In this document: positions 6,272 through 6,421 of the stretch, in pieces
Position numbering within the stretch: position 1 is the first letter of the stretch
How the letters are laid out: the number at the start of each line of letters is the position of its first letter
Assembly: GCA_031288815.1 (NCBI GenBank)
Contig: JAITQR010000122.1
Location: 1-6,421 of the forward strand
DNA from: Treponema sp.
GTDB taxonomy: Bacteria > Spirochaetota > Spirochaetia > Treponematales > Breznakiellaceae
Length of the DNA: 6,421 nt
Direction: 5' to 3'
The notes under the pieces: generated by a model
The model's input: only the letters and a program-made list of their open reading frames with translations
Told to the model about the DNA's origin: nothing
Databases searched by the model: none
Translations under genes and position numbers: made by a program

Positions 6272-6306
6272 AGTCCATATGTGTCCACATTATGGGCAGA
6301 CCCAGG
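6263..6306. repeat. Long two-part hairpin, copy B
   Basis: Outer arms GGGTC (6265-6269) and GACCC (6299-6303) surround an inner stem CCATATGTG (6275-6283) with CACAT-T-ATGG (6286-6295), paired throughout except for one bulged T at 6291. The plan (CAGGGTC arm, short internal loop, inner stem starting CCA) matches the hairpin at 6167-6209, although the inner stem sequences differ. Confidence 0.5.
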
Positions 6307-6318
6307 CTAAAAGCCTGG
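6302..6318. repeat. Hairpin CCAGGCT-AAA-AGCCTGG
   Basis: A perfect 7-bp stem with a 3-nt loop. There is no T run after it on either strand, so it does not read as an intrinsic terminator. Confidence 0.55.
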
Positions 6319-6325
6319 ATGAGAA

Positions 6326-6337
6326 AGGCCTCGGCCT
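6326..6337. repeat. Short inverted repeat AGGCC-TC-GGCCT
   Basis: Five-base arms around TC, the next member of the hairpin chain. It is weak alone and is noted because of its neighbours. Confidence 0.35.
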
Positions 6338-6373
6338 CAAGGTCCACCGTATCGTCCTGTCCTAAAGAAAAAG

Positions 6374-6383
6374 GGCCTAGGCC
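6374..6383. repeat. Perfect 10-bp palindrome GGCCTAGGCC
   Basis: It ends the hairpin chain and contains, on the minus strand, the TAG that would end the possible upstream gene. On that strand it is followed by a T-rich stretch (CTTTTTCTTT), which faintly suggests a terminator, but with any realistic loop the stem is only 3-4 bp. Confidence 0.4.
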
Positions 6384-6421
6384 ATAGTGGCGAGCATGGG
6401 AAGGGTTACCTCGTAGAGGAG
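6377..6421 (-). CDS. Possible C-terminal end of an unidentified upstream gene (partial)
   Basis: On the minus strand the frame from the window edge reads LLYEVTLPMLATMA and then TAG at 6379-6377. The codons (CTC, GAG, ACC, ATG, GCC) resemble those of the neighbouring genes and a hydrophobic end would suit a membrane protein. Fourteen codons cannot establish a gene or a family. If real, the gene lies in the same direction as the citrate lyase operon and could be cotranscribed or independent. Confidence 0.25.
   Translation of the reverse strand, partial: LLYEVTLPMLATMA

Larger units (their letters stand above)
5547..6376. other. Long intergenic region upstream of citD without a convincing gene
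   Basis: About 830 nt hold no recognisable protein. The nearest part (5547-5815) is a GC-rich leader containing a second Shine-Dalgarno-like AAGGAGG at 5744-5750 (minus strand) with no sensible start after it, and short inverted repeats at 5710-5721 and 5787-5797. The middle (about 5800-6060) is more AT-rich and contains the candidate promoter and two nested palindromes. The far part (6102-6376) is crowded with hairpins. Open frames here, including 108 codons on the minus strand at 5962-6288, run through the palindromes and have no family resemblance or ribosome binding site that I can see. Confidence 0.6.

Noticed and set aside
5962..6288. 108-codon minus-strand open frame
   Set aside because: It runs through several hairpins and ends inside the palindrome at 5950-5995. 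It has no Shine-Dalgarno of note and its predicted protein has no family features I recognise.
5895..6383. CRISPR array
   Set aside because: The repeats are inverted and differ from each other. There are no regularly spaced identical direct repeats and no cas genes.

Overview
The window carries one clear metabolic unit: a five-gene operon on the minus strand that encodes citrate lyase and everything needed to assemble and activate it. In transcription order it runs citD (acyl carrier protein), citE (citryl-ACP lyase), citF (citrate:acetyl-ACP transferase), citC (citrate lyase ligase) and a fused citXG (prosthetic-group transferase joined to prosthetic-group precursor synthase). The genes overlap by 1 to 4 nt or are separated by 8 to 11 nt, so they are almost certainly cotranscribed. 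At the left edge the 3' end of a pdxA-family dehydrogenase on the plus strand converges on the operon across a 58-nt gap.

The genes work together as follows. CitXG makes the triphosphoribosyl-dephospho-CoA precursor (CitG part) and attaches it to Ser14 of CitD (CitX part). CitC acetylates the thiol of the carried group using ATP and acetate. CitF exchanges acetyl for citryl, and CitE cleaves citryl-ACP into oxaloacetate and acetyl-ACP. The set is complete for anaerobic citrate cleavage. No citrate transporter, oxaloacetate decarboxylase or two-component regulator is visible in the window.

To the right of citD lies about 830 nt with no convincing gene (5547-6376). Nearest the operon is a candidate promoter (5816-5844) followed by a roughly 270-nt leader. 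Further out are two nested palindromes sharing the core CGCCCTGAAGGGCG (5895-5928 and 5950-5995), then a dense chain of hairpins (about 6102-6383). Two hairpins in that chain look like diverged copies of one structure that have kept their pairing. The last 45 nt can be read as the C-terminal end of another minus-strand gene, but with little support.

Organism: the genes are GC-rich (about 60% by eye), the intergenic stretch around 5770-6060 is more AT-rich, and Shine-Dalgarno sequences are of the AGGAGG type. Citrate lyase points to a fermentative anaerobe or facultative anaerobe. The phylum cannot be fixed from this window; an anaerobic spirochaete or firmicute would fit, but this is a guess.
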